Shown in pieces: positions 33,641 to 43,364 of a stretch of DNA of 64,000 nt (the first letter of the stretch is position 1; each line of letters begins with the position of its first letter). A program made the translations under genes and the position numbers. The notes beneath the pieces were generated by a model that was given only the letters and a program-made list of their open reading frames with translations, made no database searches and was not told the origin of the DNA. Source of the DNA: RGIG4079 sp045637505 (GTDB lineage: Bacteria; Bacteroidota; Bacteroidia; Bacteroidales; Muribaculaceae). The stretch is from contig JAZTZO010000016.1 of NCBI GenBank assembly GCA_045637505.1, positions 104,760 through 168,759 on the forward strand. Reading direction: 5' to 3'.

Positions 33641-36355
33641 TTATTCTTCAATAGCAGCCTGAGCAGCAGCTACGCGTGCAATGGGCACACGGAATGGAGA
33701 ACAGCTCACGTAGTTCATGCCAAGTTTAGCACAGAACTTAACTGATGATGGTTCGCCACCATGTTCACCACAAATACCTACTTTGAGTTCAGGTTTAGTT
33801 GCACGTCCTTTTTCTACACCCATGCGAACAAGTTGGCCTACACCTTCTTGGTCAAGTACTTCAAATGGGTCAGTCTTGATGATACCATTTTCTTTATAGA
33901 ATTTCAAGAATTTAGGAGCATCATCACGAGAGAAACCAAATGTCATTTGAGTCAAGTCGTTAGTACCGAATGAGAAGAAGTCTGCTACAGTTGCAATTTC
34001 GTCAGCGCAAAGAGCAGCACGAGGAACTTCAATCATTGTACCTACTTTGTATGCTACAGTTTGGCCTTTTTCTTCAAATACTTTAGCTGCGGTAGCATTG
34101 ATTACATCAGCTTGGTTTTGAATTTCTTTCAATGAACCAACCAAAGGAATCATGATTTCAGGGAATACTTGGATGCCACGAGCTTGAACTGCGAGAGCAG
34201 CTTCGATGATTGCGCGAGTTTGCATTTCAGTAATCTCTGGGTAAGTAATACCAAGACGACAACCACGGTGACCGAGCATTGGGTTGAATTCTTCTAGGCT
34301 ATCAACTTTTGCTTTAACTTGTTCAAGAGTTAAGCCCATTTCTTCTGCAAGTTCTTTTTGAGTTGCAGTTTGATGAGGAACGAATTCATGCAAAGGTGGG
34401 TCGAGGAGGCGAATAGTTACACCATAGCCATCCATAGCTTCGAAGATACCTTCAAAGTCACCACGTTGCATTGGAAGCAATTTACCAAGAGCTTCAACAC
34501 GACCTTCTTTATCTCCAGCAAGAATCATTTCGCGTACAGCTTTAATGCGGTCTCCTTCGAAGAACATGTGTTCTGTACGGCAAAGACCGATACCTTGAGC
34601 ACCGAAGTAACGAGCTTGTTTAGCATCGCGTGGAGAGTCTGCATTAGTGCGAACAAGAGTTTTTGTATATTTTTCAGAAAGATTCATGATTGCACCGAAG
34701 TCGCCATCGAGTTCTGGGTCAGCAGTAGGAACTTGTCCATCGTAAACTTCACCTGTTGAACCATTCAATGAGATCCAATCACCTTCTTTATATACTTTAC
34801 CACTCATTTCGAGCGTTTTTGCTTCATAGTCAACTTTGATTTCGCCAGCACCTGAAACACAACATTTACCCATACCGCGAGCAACAACTGCAGCGTGAGA
34901 AGTCATACCACCACGCATTGTCAAGATACCTTGAGCAACTGCCATACCACGAAGGTCTTCGGGTGATGTTTCGATACGAACGAGAACTACTTTTTTCTTC
35001 TTTTCAGCCCACACTTCTGCTTCGTCAGCGAAGAATACAATTTGACCTGTTGCAGCACCTGGAGATGCAGGAAGACCCTTTGCAGCAACTTTTGCGCGTT
35101 TCAATGCATCTTTGTCAAATACTGGGTGGAGAAGTTCGTCAAGTTTTTGTGGTTCCATACGGAGTAGGGCAGTCTTTTCATCAATTGCACCTGCACGAAG
35201 AAGGTCCATTGCAATTTTAACCATTGCTGCGCCTGTACGTTTACCATTACGTGTTTGAAGCATCCAAAGTTTGCCATCTTGGATTGTGAACTCCATATCT
35301 TGCATATCTTTGTAGTAATCTTCAAGACGATTTGAGATTGCAATAAGTTCAGCTGCAAGAGTAGGCATTGATTCTTCGAGTGAAGGATATTTGCTTGCAC
35401 GTTCTTCTTCGCTAATACCTTGAAGAATAGCCCAACGACGTGAACCTTCAGTAGTGATTTGTTGTGGAGTGCGAATGCCAGCAACAACGTCTTCACCTTG
35501 AGCATTGATAAGGTATTCACCGTTAAACATGTTTTCACCTGTAGCTGCATCACGGCTGAAAGCAACACCAGTAGCAGAGTTGTCACCCATGTTACCATAA
35601 ACCATAGCTTGAACGTTTACTGCAGTACCCCATTCTTCAGGAATTTGGTTCATGCGACGATAGAGGATAGCACGTTCATTCATCCAACTATCAAACACTG
35701 CACAAATACCGCCCCAAAGTTGTTCCCAAGCACTATCGGGGAAGTCTTTACCTGTGAAATCTTTAACCGCAGCTTTGAACAATTTAACAAGGTTTTGAAG
35801 ATCTGAAACTTCAAGTTCAGTATCAAGTTTAACACCTTTTTCTTCTTTAACCTTTTCCATGATTGCTTCAAATGGATCGATATCAGTTTTATTCTTTGGT
35901 TTCATACCAAGAACAACGTCACCATACATTTGAACAAAACGACGATAGCTATCCCATGCGAAACGAGGGTTACCACTCTTTTCAGCTAAAGAAGCCACTG
36001 TAGCGTCATTCATACCAAGGTTCAACACTGTATCCATCATACCTGGCATTGATGCACGAGCACCTGAACGTACTGATACCAACAATGGGTTAGATGGTTC
36101 ATCAAATTGTTTGCCAGTTAATTTTTCAACGTGAGCGATAGCTGCTTCTACTTCGTCTTTGATAAGAGCAACTACTGCTTCTTTACCTTTTTGAGTGTAC
36201 TCTGTACAAACTTCGGTTGTGATAGTAAAACCAGGAGGAACTGGCATACCCAACAAGTTCATTTCTGCGAGGTTTGCGCCTTTACCACCGAGGAGGTTTC
36301 TCATTGAGGCATTACCTTCAGCTTTACCGTCGCCAAATGTATAAACTCTTTTCAT
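33641..36355 (-). CDS. ppdK: Pyruvate, phosphate dikinase
   Basis: This 904-residue enzyme interconverts pyruvate, ATP and phosphate with phosphoenolpyruvate, AMP and pyrophosphate. The N-terminal nucleotide-binding domain begins YTFGDGKAEGNASMRNLLGGKGANLAEM. The swivelling domain has the phospho-His in GGMTSHAAVVARGMGK. The C-terminal TIM barrel ends with GICGEHGGEPSSVKFCAKLG, which holds the catalytic Cys. Length is normal. Base composition is visibly more GC-rich and codon use more regular than in neighbours, consistent with high expression. It is a single-gene unit with its own promoter and a strong terminator. Confidence 0.98.
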   Translation of the reverse strand: MKRVYTFGDGKAEGNASMRNLLGGKGANLAEMNLLGMPVPPGFTITTEVCTEYTQKGKEAVVALIKDEVEAAIAHVEKLTGKQFDEPSNPLLVSVRSGARASMPGMMDTVLNLGMNDATVASLAEKSGNPRFAWDSYRRFVQMYGDVVLGMKPKNKTDIDPFEAIMEKVKEEKGVKLDTELEVSDLQNLVKLFKAAVKDFTGKDFPDSAWEQLWGGICAVFDSWMNERAILYRRMNQIPEEWGTAVNVQAMVYGNMGDNSATGVAFSRDAATGENMFNGEYLINAQGEDVVAGIRTPQQITTEGSRRWAILQGISEEERASKYPSLEESMPTLAAELIAISNRLEDYYKDMQDMEFTIQDGKLWMLQTRNGKRTGAAMVKIAMDLLRAGAIDEKTALLRMEPQKLDELLHPVFDKDALKRAKVAAKGLPASPGAATGQIVFFADEAEVWAEKKKKVVLVRIETSPEDLRGMAVAQGILTMRGGMTSHAAVVARGMGKCCVSGAGEIKVDYEAKTLEMSGKVYKEGDWISLNGSTGEVYDGQVPTADPELDGDFGAIMNLSEKYTKTLVRTNADSPRDAKQARYFGAQGIGLCRTEHMFFEGDRIKAVREMILAGDKEGRVEALGKLLPMQRGDFEGIFEAMDGYGVTIRLLDPPLHEFVPHQTATQKELAEEMGLTLEQVKAKVDSLEEFNPMLGHRGCRLGITYPEITEMQTRAIIEAALAVQARGIQVFPEIMIPLVGSLKEIQNQADVINATAAKVFEEKGQTVAYKVGTMIEVPRAALCADEIATVADFFSFGTNDLTQMTFGFSRDDAPKFLKFYKENGIIKTDPFEVLDQEGVGQLVRMGVEKGRATKPELKVGICGEHGGEPSSVKFCAKLGMNYVSCSPFRVPIARVAAAQAAIEE

Positions 36356-36415
36356 GAATTTGTATAAATTTATATTAATAAAATTGGTTAGTACTATATT
36401 AAATTATCTATCTTG

Positions 36416-36446
36416 CAAATTTAAGAATTTATAATGACAAAACAAA
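36416..36446 (-). promoter_or_regulatory. Promoter of ppdK
   Basis: On the minus strand TTTG (36443-36446), 19 bases, then TAAATTTG (36416-36423) fits the consensus exactly. It predicts a 5' leader of about 55 bases before the ATG at 36355. Confidence 0.75.
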
Positions 36447-36999
36447 ATGATACACAACAATAATGTATAAAAACATATAAATACCAAAAAAATGTTTTTT
36501 AAGCAATGATTTATAAGGACATCTTTTGGAGTCTAAAATCAGGCTGAGTCATTCACACCTTCGTCATGATATAGTTGTAAAGATAAATGATAGAGGCTTA
36601 TTCCCAATTATATGCATAAAAGCTATGTTAAAGGGATTTCCTCTATAAATTAAAAAAATATAATCTTAATTATATGGTGTGACAAATGTAGCAAGAAGAA
36701 ATGATAAGACTAATATATATCTATTATGTCATATTGCAGATAAGCATAATAAATGATAAAACGGGGATTATATTACACTAAATACCTTAATCTTACATAA
36801 AAAAAGAAACGTCGAAAAAGGAGGAAGAAATTGATTAAAAAAAATAACGACTAGCAATTAATTGAATAACACTTATGATGGCAATAGTAGAATTGATTAA
36901 TATATTATTTATGACTATTTATTCTAACAATATTCCTTGTTGCGGGTCTATTATTTATTCTTTTTTGTAACTTTGTAGAAAATTTAATAATTTACTACA
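36447..36999. other. Intergenic region without a recognisable gene
   Basis: About 550 AT-rich bases between the divergent ppdK and rlmD genes. I see no frame with coding character, no tRNA and no long inverted repeat. A TAACTTTG at 36968-36975 is probably the -7 box for rlmD, but no -33 box lies at the right distance. A GGAGGAAG at about 36820 is not followed by a useful frame. Confidence 0.5.
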
Positions 37000-38415
37000 T
37001 TGGGACGAAAAAACAGAAGAGACCTTCCCACATTGGAAGGCGTGGAAATTATAGATGTTGCAGCCGAAGGGAATAGCCTTGCTAAAGTAAACGACATGGT
37101 AGTATTTATCCCTTATGGCGCGCCAGGTGATATTGTAGACGTAAAACTTCGCAAAAAACGCAAATCATATGCCGAAGGTAATATTGTAAATATGATAAAG
37201 CCTTCTGATATGCGTGTTGTGCCTAAATGCGAGCATTTTGGCACATGTGGTGGTTGCCGATGGCAACATCTTCCTTACGAATACCAATTAAAGTGCAAAC
37301 AACAACAAGTGCAAGATGCTCTTGAACGCATTGGAAAAATTAATATTCCCGAGATTTCACCAATTCTCGGATCAAAAAACATATGGGTGTATCGAAACAA
37401 AATGGAATACACATTCTCCAATAAAAAATGGCTTACATTTGAGCAATTAAATAGTGGGGAAGATTTTCCTGATCGCGATGCAGCTGGATTCCATATTTCA
37501 GGAGCATTTGACAAAGTTCTTGACATAAATAAATGCCATCTCCAAGATGATTTCGGCAACCAATTGCGCCTTTTCATCAAGCAATACGGCAAAGACAATG
37601 GCTTTAGCTTCTATGACCTAAGAGCCCAAGAAGGCTTATTAAGAACCTTAATGATTCGCATTGCATCAACAGGGGAGATAATGGCTGTAATGGTGTTTGG
37701 CGAAAACGACACTGAAAAGATTAACCAACTTATGACTGCGGTGGCTGAAAAATTCCCACAAATAACATCATTACTCTATGTAATTAACCTCAAAGTAAAT
37801 GACACCATTTCTGACCAAGAAATCATCACTTTCAAAGGTAAAGATTTTATAGAAGAAGAGATGGAAGGATTAAAATTTCGCATTGGACCAAAGTCATTCT
37901 ACCAAACAAATTCTCGTCAAGCTTACGAGCTCTATTCTGTCACCCGCAATTTTGCAGAATTGACTGGTGATGAGTTGGTTTATGACCTCTATACGGGCAC
38001 TGGAACAATCGCCAATTTTGTGGCTAAACATGCAAAAAAAGTTATCGGTATTGAATATGTGCCCGAAGCTATTGAAGATGCAAAAATTAACTCAGACGTA
38101 AATAACATTAACAATACTCTATTCTACGCAGGAGACATGAAAGATGTATTAACCAACGAGTTTATTGAAAAACATGGTCGTCCCGACGTAATGATTGTTG
38201 ACCCACCTCGTGCTGGCATGCATCAAGATGTTGTTAATGTGATTCTAAACGCATCACCTCGTCGCATTGTCTATGTGAGTTGTAACCCTGCTACGCAAGC
38301 ACGCGACTTGGCTTTGCTTGACGAAAAATATAAAGTAGAAGCAATTCAACCAGTAGATATGTTCCCACACACTCACCATGTCGAAAATGTGGTAAAACTC
38401 ACTCTGAAGAATTAA
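37000..38415 (+). CDS. rlmD: 23S rRNA (uracil-5-)-methyltransferase RlmD/RumA family
   Basis: This 471-residue SAM-dependent enzyme starts with TTG at 37000 (no in-frame ATG occurs for 30 codons and the TRAM domain begins at once). It has a TRAM domain (about 10-68) and an iron-sulfur motif with Cys77, Cys83 and Cys86 (CEHFGTCGGC) plus a later Cys in INKCHLQ. The SAM motif is in VYDLYTGTGTIANFVA, and the nucleophile is the Cys of VYVSCNPATQARDL. It makes 5-methyluridine in rRNA, probably 23S U1939 and possibly also U747 (RlmCD-like). Its end overlaps the convergent CYTH gene by 4 bases. Confidence 0.93.
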   Translation: MGRKNRRDLPTLEGVEIIDVAAEGNSLAKVNDMVVFIPYGAPGDIVDVKLRKKRKSYAEGNIVNMIKPSDMRVVPKCEHFGTCGGCRWQHLPYEYQLKCKQQQVQDALERIGKINIPEISPILGSKNIWVYRNKMEYTFSNKKWLTFEQLNSGEDFPDRDAAGFHISGAFDKVLDINKCHLQDDFGNQLRLFIKQYGKDNGFSFYDLRAQEGLLRTLMIRIASTGEIMAVMVFGENDTEKINQLMTAVAEKFPQITSLLYVINLKVNDTISDQEIITFKGKDFIEEEMEGLKFRIGPKSFYQTNSRQAYELYSVTRNFAELTGDELVYDLYTGTGTIANFVAKHAKKVIGIEYVPEAIEDAKINSDVNNINNTLFYAGDMKDVLTNEFIEKHGRPDVMIVDPPRAGMHQDVVNVILNASPRRIVYVSCNPATQARDLALLDEKYKVEAIQPVDMFPHTHHVENVVKLTLKN

Positions 38416-38861
38416 ATCCCCGCTAAGGTTGAATTATAATAATTAACGTTTCCCGTCACCTCTTCACCTATAAAAGAGGGTATGGGGAACGTTTTTTTTT
38501 CATCAGTCAATTCTATTTCTGCAACAATTAACCCCTCATGCACCCCATGAAACTCATCAATTTCCCAAGTATATCCCTCAAATTCAACAACATATCGTTG
38601 TTTTTCAACAATATTATTGTCGCATAATTTAAGCATTTCAATTGCATCATTCATTGGAATAGGATACTCCCATTCATCTCGTGTTATTCCTGCATTAATA
38701 CCTTTAATCGTAAGGAAAGCAAAATTATCTTTGATTCTCACTCTAATTGTTGCCTCTTTACGTGTAGAAAGATATCCTTGTTGAATATGGTGTTTTGCTT
38801 TCGCAAAATCTTTATAATCGTTTGATTTTACCAAAAATTTACGTTCAATTTCTTTAGCCAT
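38412..38861 (-). CDS. CYTH domain protein
   Basis: This 149-residue protein starts MAKEIERKFLV, with the CYTH hallmark ExExK (Glu4, Glu6, Lys8). Further tunnel residues follow in TIRVRIKDNFAFLTIKG and YTWEIDEFHG, and EGLIVAEIELTDE. CYTH proteins bind triphosphates and divalent metal; bacterial single-domain members act as tripolyphosphatases or related phosphatases. I chose the ATG at 38861 over the one at 38897 because the latter falls inside a -7-like element (38895-38902) and the family begins at MAKEIERKF. It is convergent with rlmD, with a 4-base overlap. Confidence 0.9.
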   Translation of the reverse strand: MAKEIERKFLVKSNDYKDFAKAKHHIQQGYLSTRKEATIRVRIKDNFAFLTIKGINAGITRDEWEYPIPMNDAIEMLKLCDNNIVEKQRYVVEFEGYTWEIDEFHGVHEGLIVAEIELTDEKKTFPIPSFIGEEVTGNVNYYNSTLAGI

Positions 38862-38968
38862 AGCTCTTTTATGTGTTAAATAATTATTTTTTATCAAATA
38901 TATTATTTTTTTAGAACCTCATAATTTAATTATAACTAACTTTGCAAAAGTAACTATTTTTGAAATAA

Positions 38969-41515
38969 ATGCGCCAATATATTATCCTAATTTTGATATT
39001 TTTTTTCTCTTCGCTATCAATTATTGAAGCGAACGCTAAAGAGTGTATAATAAAAGGATATGTTATTGATTCAATTACACAAAAACCAATCCCTTATGCT
39101 TCTATTTTCTATAATGATCAACCAACAGAATTATTATCCGATTCTTTAGGAGTATTCTATTTGACGCGCAACCATAACCAAGCAAAAATACAGATATCAT
39201 CTAATGGTTATAAAACTCAATGTTTTTTATTGCAATCATCAAATAATGATTCAATAGTTATATCACTTATCCCCGATGGGATTATTCTAAAAGAAATTAT
39301 CGTAAAAAAGCAGAAACATAAATATTCAAAAAAAAATAATCCTGCAGTAGATTTTGCCATAAGAATTAGGGAGAAGATGTTATCAACTAATCCCCTTGAT
39401 GTTTGCAACTATTATAATTATGATAGATATGAAAAAATAACATTAGGTTTAAATAATTTTACTGACAATCCACAAAATAGTTGGATGTTTGAAGAATTCA
39501 ATTTTTTAAAAAGTTATATTGACACTTCATATGTTTCGGGCAAACCAATTCTAAACATTTCAGTAAAAGAAAAAGCCTCCCAAATAATAACCCAAAAAGA
39601 ACCTTTAAAACATATAGAATATATAACAGGGATTAGGCGAACTGGCATAGATGATATTACTGAACAAGAAAGTTTCCAAATATTACTCGAAGATGTTTTT
39701 AAAGAAGTAAATTTAGAGCATAATGATATTTCTATTTTGCAAAATCGTTTTGTGAGTCCATTGTCTAAAATCGCACCCGATTTTTATAAGTTTTTTCTAA
39801 CTGATACAATTGAAATAGATGGTGAAAAGTGTACGCAATTAAGTTTTTCTCCTCGCAACTCAAATTCTTTTGGTTTTGTTGGGCACATTTATGTACCAAC
39901 AAATGATACTACACTGTTTGTCAAAAAAGTTACGTTAGGATTATCCCCATCAATTAACCTCAATTTTATAGATCAATTATATATTAATCAAGAATTTATT
40001 CGAGACGAGAATGGTTGTCACTTGAAAATAATAGATGATATGATAATTGAATTAAGTTTACTTCCTGGCACCCAAGGCTTGTATGCGAGAAGAAATACAT
40101 CTTTTTTTAACCACAATTTCAATAAGCCTCAAAACATTTCACTATTAGATAATAAAAAAAATGTTATCATATCAGAAAATGCTTATAGTCAAGATTTAAC
40201 TTTTTGGAATAATATTAGAACAATCCCAATATCTAAAAACGAAGAAAATTTGGAAACAATGTTGGAGCAATTAAGAAATGTTCCTATATATTATTGGTCT
40301 GAAAAAATTATACGATTATTAGCAGTTGGATATATTAACACCTCTAAAAACTCTCTACTGGATATTGGCCCTATTAATAGTTTTATAAGTTATAATGATT
40401 TTGAAGGATGGCGATTTAGGGTAGGGGGAACTACTACCGCAAACCTAAATAAACGCCTTTTTACTCGTGGTTATGTTGCCTATGGATCAAATGACAAAAA
40501 GCTTAAATATAACGGTGAAATCGAATATTCATTTAATGACAAGAAATATCACTCTAATGAATTTCCTATAAATTCAATAAAAGTATCACATTCATATGAC
40601 ATAGACCCATTAGGTCAACACTATATATTCACAACAAATGATAATTTCTTTCTATCTCTAAAAAGGCATGACAACAATCTCATGACCTACCTCCGACAGT
40701 CAAAAATTGAATATAATCTTGAATTATATAATAATTTTTCCATATCAGCAGGCCTATCACACGAGCGACAAGAAGCGACAAAATATGTGCCATTTGTTGA
40801 CGGGTACAATAATACATATTCTCACTACAATCAATCATTTTTTAATTTAAAATTGAGATATGCTCCTGGAGAAAAATTCTATCAATCAAGAGAAACTCGA
40901 CAACCAATAAATAAAGACGCCCCAATTATAGAATTGACACATGTTTATTCTCCAAAAGGCTTTTTAGGTAATATGTTTGAAATAAACAAGACTGAATTAA
41001 GTACTCAAAAGCGATTTTGGTTCTCTGCTTTTGGATATACTGATATTATATTAAAAGGTGGACATGTGTGGAGTAAATCGCCATACTTGAACCTTCTTCT
41101 CCCTAATGCTAATTTATCATACACTATACAACCCGAAACATTTTCATTAATGAATCCTCTCGAATTTATTAATGATAGTTATTTTTCGTGGGATATTACA
41201 TACTGGGCAAATGGAGCAATTTTCAATTATATACCTCTATTAAACAAGCTAAAACTGCGAGAAACTTTTTCTTTTAGAGGGTTGTTGGGCCATTTAAGTA
41301 ATCGTAATAATCCCGATTATAATAACGCACTTTTTAAATTTCCCTCATATGCACAACCTCAAAAAATGAACTCTACACCATATATGGAAGTAGGAGTCGG
41401 GATAGATAACCTGTTCAAAATATTTAGAATAGATTATGTATGGCGATTGACATATAGACACAATCCCAACATTGATAGAAGTGGGGTTAGAATTGGTCTT
41501 CATCTCACATTTTAA
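38969..41515 (+). CDS. DUF5686 / carboxypeptidase-regulatory-like outer membrane protein
   Basis: This 848-residue protein has a signal peptide (about 1-23). A carboxypeptidase regulatory-like domain follows (about 25-100: IKGYVIDSITQKPIPYASIFYN), then a long region matching DUF5686. The C-terminal half has alternating amphipathic strands ending in VRIGLHLTF, with a terminal Phe typical of outer membrane barrels. There is no TonB plug domain, so it is not a SusC-type transporter. DUF5686 proteins are widespread in Bacteroidota with no settled function. It has a TAACTTTG -7 box at 38937-38944, 24 bases before the start. Confidence 0.85.
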   Translation: MRQYIILILIFFFSSLSIIEANAKECIIKGYVIDSITQKPIPYASIFYNDQPTELLSDSLGVFYLTRNHNQAKIQISSNGYKTQCFLLQSSNNDSIVISLIPDGIILKEIIVKKQKHKYSKKNNPAVDFAIRIREKMLSTNPLDVCNYYNYDRYEKITLGLNNFTDNPQNSWMFEEFNFLKSYIDTSYVSGKPILNISVKEKASQIITQKEPLKHIEYITGIRRTGIDDITEQESFQILLEDVFKEVNLEHNDISILQNRFVSPLSKIAPDFYKFFLTDTIEIDGEKCTQLSFSPRNSNSFGFVGHIYVPTNDTTLFVKKVTLGLSPSINLNFIDQLYINQEFIRDENGCHLKIIDDMIIELSLLPGTQGLYARRNTSFFNHNFNKPQNISLLDNKKNVIISENAYSQDLTFWNNIRTIPISKNEENLETMLEQLRNVPIYYWSEKIIRLLAVGYINTSKNSLLDIGPINSFISYNDFEGWRFRVGGTTTANLNKRLFTRGYVAYGSNDKKLKYNGEIEYSFNDKKYHSNEFPINSIKVSHSYDIDPLGQHYIFTTNDNFFLSLKRHDNNLMTYLRQSKIEYNLELYNNFSISAGLSHERQEATKYVPFVDGYNNTYSHYNQSFFNLKLRYAPGEKFYQSRETRQPINKDAPIIELTHVYSPKGFLGNMFEINKTELSTQKRFWFSAFGYTDIILKGGHVWSKSPYLNLLLPNANLSYTIQPETFSLMNPLEFINDSYFSWDITYWANGAIFNYIPLLNKLKLRETFSFRGLLGHLSNRNNPDYNNALFKFPSYAQPQKMNSTPYMEVGVGIDNLFKIFRIDYVWRLTYRHNPNIDRSGVRIGLHLTF

Positions 41516-41532
41516 AATGTTTTGTAATTTTC

Positions 41533-41563
41533 TTTGAAAAAATCATCAATTATATTAATTTTG
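41533..41563 (+). promoter_or_regulatory. Promoter of the sppA-lpxK-PNP-thiL operon
   Basis: TTTG (41533-41536), 19 bases, then TAATTTTG (41556-41563) is an exact consensus match, 37 bases before the sppA start codon. Confidence 0.75.
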
Positions 41564-41600
41564 TAAAATTAGAATAACAATTAAACTGAATAAAATAATT

Positions 41601-43358
41601 ATGATGAAAAAATTTATAACAGCAATGTTGGGCTCTATTGCTGGTTTTTGGATTTCGTTAATAATAATAGCTATTTCTTTCTTTCTATTTATAGTCATTG
41701 CTATTAGCAACACATCTGAAACGGGTGTTAGTTTAACTGATAACAGTGTTTTACACCTAAACCTTAGTGGTGAAATCACTGAAAGGGAGCGTCCTCTTGA
41801 ATCTATATATGACCTGCAGTCATATGATGGCAAGGCCATCTCATATCGAGATATTATCAATGCTATATATTCAGCAAAAGATGACGCCAAGATTGAAGGT
41901 ATTTTTATCGATTGTAAAGGCGCAAACCTTGGCATAGCAAGTTGTCAAGAAATCATAGACGCAATTCATGATTTTAAGAAAACAGGCAAATGGGTATATG
42001 CATATGCCGACAATTATGCTCAAGGAGATTATTACATCGCATCGGTGTCTGACTCTATTTTCATCAATCCTATAGGGAACGTTGATATCCATGGATTATC
42101 AGCGACAACAATATTTTATAAAGGGCTAATGGATAAGCTTGGCATTGAAGCTCAAATATTAAAAGTAGGCACATATAAAAGTGCAGTTGAGCCTTTTATG
42201 TTAAATCACATGAGTGATGCCAGTAGAGAACAACAATTGCATTATATGGGGAATATTTGGAACAGCATTTGCGAGCAAATAGCTAATTCAAGAAAAGTAA
42301 ATGTTGACAAAATTAACGAATGGGCCGACAGTCTTATTTATACTAAAAAGACCGACTATTATGTGAAAAATAAAGTTGTTGATAAAACATATTATCGACA
42401 TGAATTTGAAACCATGTTGAGAAATAAACTTAAATTAGAAGAAGATGAAGTCATAAATCTTATATCTCCAAAGAATTATTTTGCGCAGAATAATGTTATT
42501 AATCTAAATAGAACAACTGAACACATTGCAGTGCTATTTGCAACTGGCGACATTGTTGATAATGGCAACGGGGGCATAGTTGGGGATAAGATGGTCCCAC
42601 AAATTTTAGATTTAGCCAACGATGATAATGTAAAGGGGCTTGTTCTTCGTGTTAATTCAGGAGGAGGAAGTGCTTTTGCTTCAGAGCAAATTTGGGATGC
42701 ACTTGAACAATTTAAAAAAGAAGGTAAGCCATTCTATGTGTCGATGGGTGATGTAGCAGCATCTGGTGGATACTATATTTCATGCGGTGCTGACCAAATA
42801 TATGCCGAACCAACTACTTTAACAGGTTCTATAGGTATATTTGGTATTATCCCAAACATAAAAAATTTATTAGAAAACAATTTAGGAATAACCACTGATA
42901 ATGTTAGCACTAATCTTAATGGTGATTTCCTTGCGCTTGTCTCACCAATGTCTGATATCCAAAAAGAAAAAATGCAAAAATATATCGAAAATGGGTACAG
43001 CACATTTGTAACACGTTGTGCTAATGGGCGTGGCGTGCCTGTTGACTCTATTCTAAAAATTGCTGAGGGTCGTGTATGGGATGGCAAATCAGCAAAAGAG
43101 ATTGGTCTTATCGATAAATTCGGCGGATTGGAAAAAGTTATTGCCGACATGAAAGAAAAAACAGGCATTGAAAATGTTGTAGATTACCCATTAAACACAT
43201 CTTCATTCTTAAACGAAATCATGTCATCGGCACAATTTCCATACGACAAATTAATGTCTACTGATATTAATGAGTTAAAAGAATATTACAATATCATAAA
43301 TCGCTTTAAAAGCATGTCCCATATCCAATGTAAAATGGAGGATATTACAATAAAATAA
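41601..43358 (+). CDS. sppA: Signal peptide peptidase SppA, 67K type
   Basis: This 585-residue membrane serine protease has an N-terminal transmembrane helix at about 12-36 and two tandem SppA domains. The general-base Lys193 lies in VGTYKSAVEPF, and the nucleophile Ser388 in GDVAASGGYYIS; both match the Ser-Lys dyad of Escherichia coli SppA, split across the two repeats. It degrades leftover signal peptides. Translation may start at the first or the second of two adjacent ATGs. lpxK follows after 6 bases. Confidence 0.95.
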   Translation: MMKKFITAMLGSIAGFWISLIIIAISFFLFIVIAISNTSETGVSLTDNSVLHLNLSGEITERERPLESIYDLQSYDGKAISYRDIINAIYSAKDDAKIEGIFIDCKGANLGIASCQEIIDAIHDFKKTGKWVYAYADNYAQGDYYIASVSDSIFINPIGNVDIHGLSATTIFYKGLMDKLGIEAQILKVGTYKSAVEPFMLNHMSDASREQQLHYMGNIWNSICEQIANSRKVNVDKINEWADSLIYTKKTDYYVKNKVVDKTYYRHEFETMLRNKLKLEEDEVINLISPKNYFAQNNVINLNRTTEHIAVLFATGDIVDNGNGGIVGDKMVPQILDLANDDNVKGLVLRVNSGGGSAFASEQIWDALEQFKKEGKPFYVSMGDVAASGGYYISCGADQIYAEPTTLTGSIGIFGIIPNIKNLLENNLGITTDNVSTNLNGDFLALVSPMSDIQKEKMQKYIENGYSTFVTRCANGRGVPVDSILKIAEGRVWDGKSAKEIGLIDKFGGLEKVIADMKEKTGIENVVDYPLNTSSFLNEIMSSAQFPYDKLMSTDINELKEYYNIINRFKSMSHIQCKMEDITIK

Positions 43359-43364
43359 CAATCC

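Noticed and set aside
34358..35598. Several long frames opposite or out of phase with ppdK (for example 34358-34759 and 35101-35598)
   Set aside because: They are shadows produced by the GC-richer codon pattern of ppdK, whose full-length protein is unambiguous.
36447..36999. Possible small gene or decayed element in the 550-base gap before rlmD
   Set aside because: No frame with a start and protein-like composition, no repeats and no similarity to other parts of the window; only a -7-like box for rlmD is supportable.
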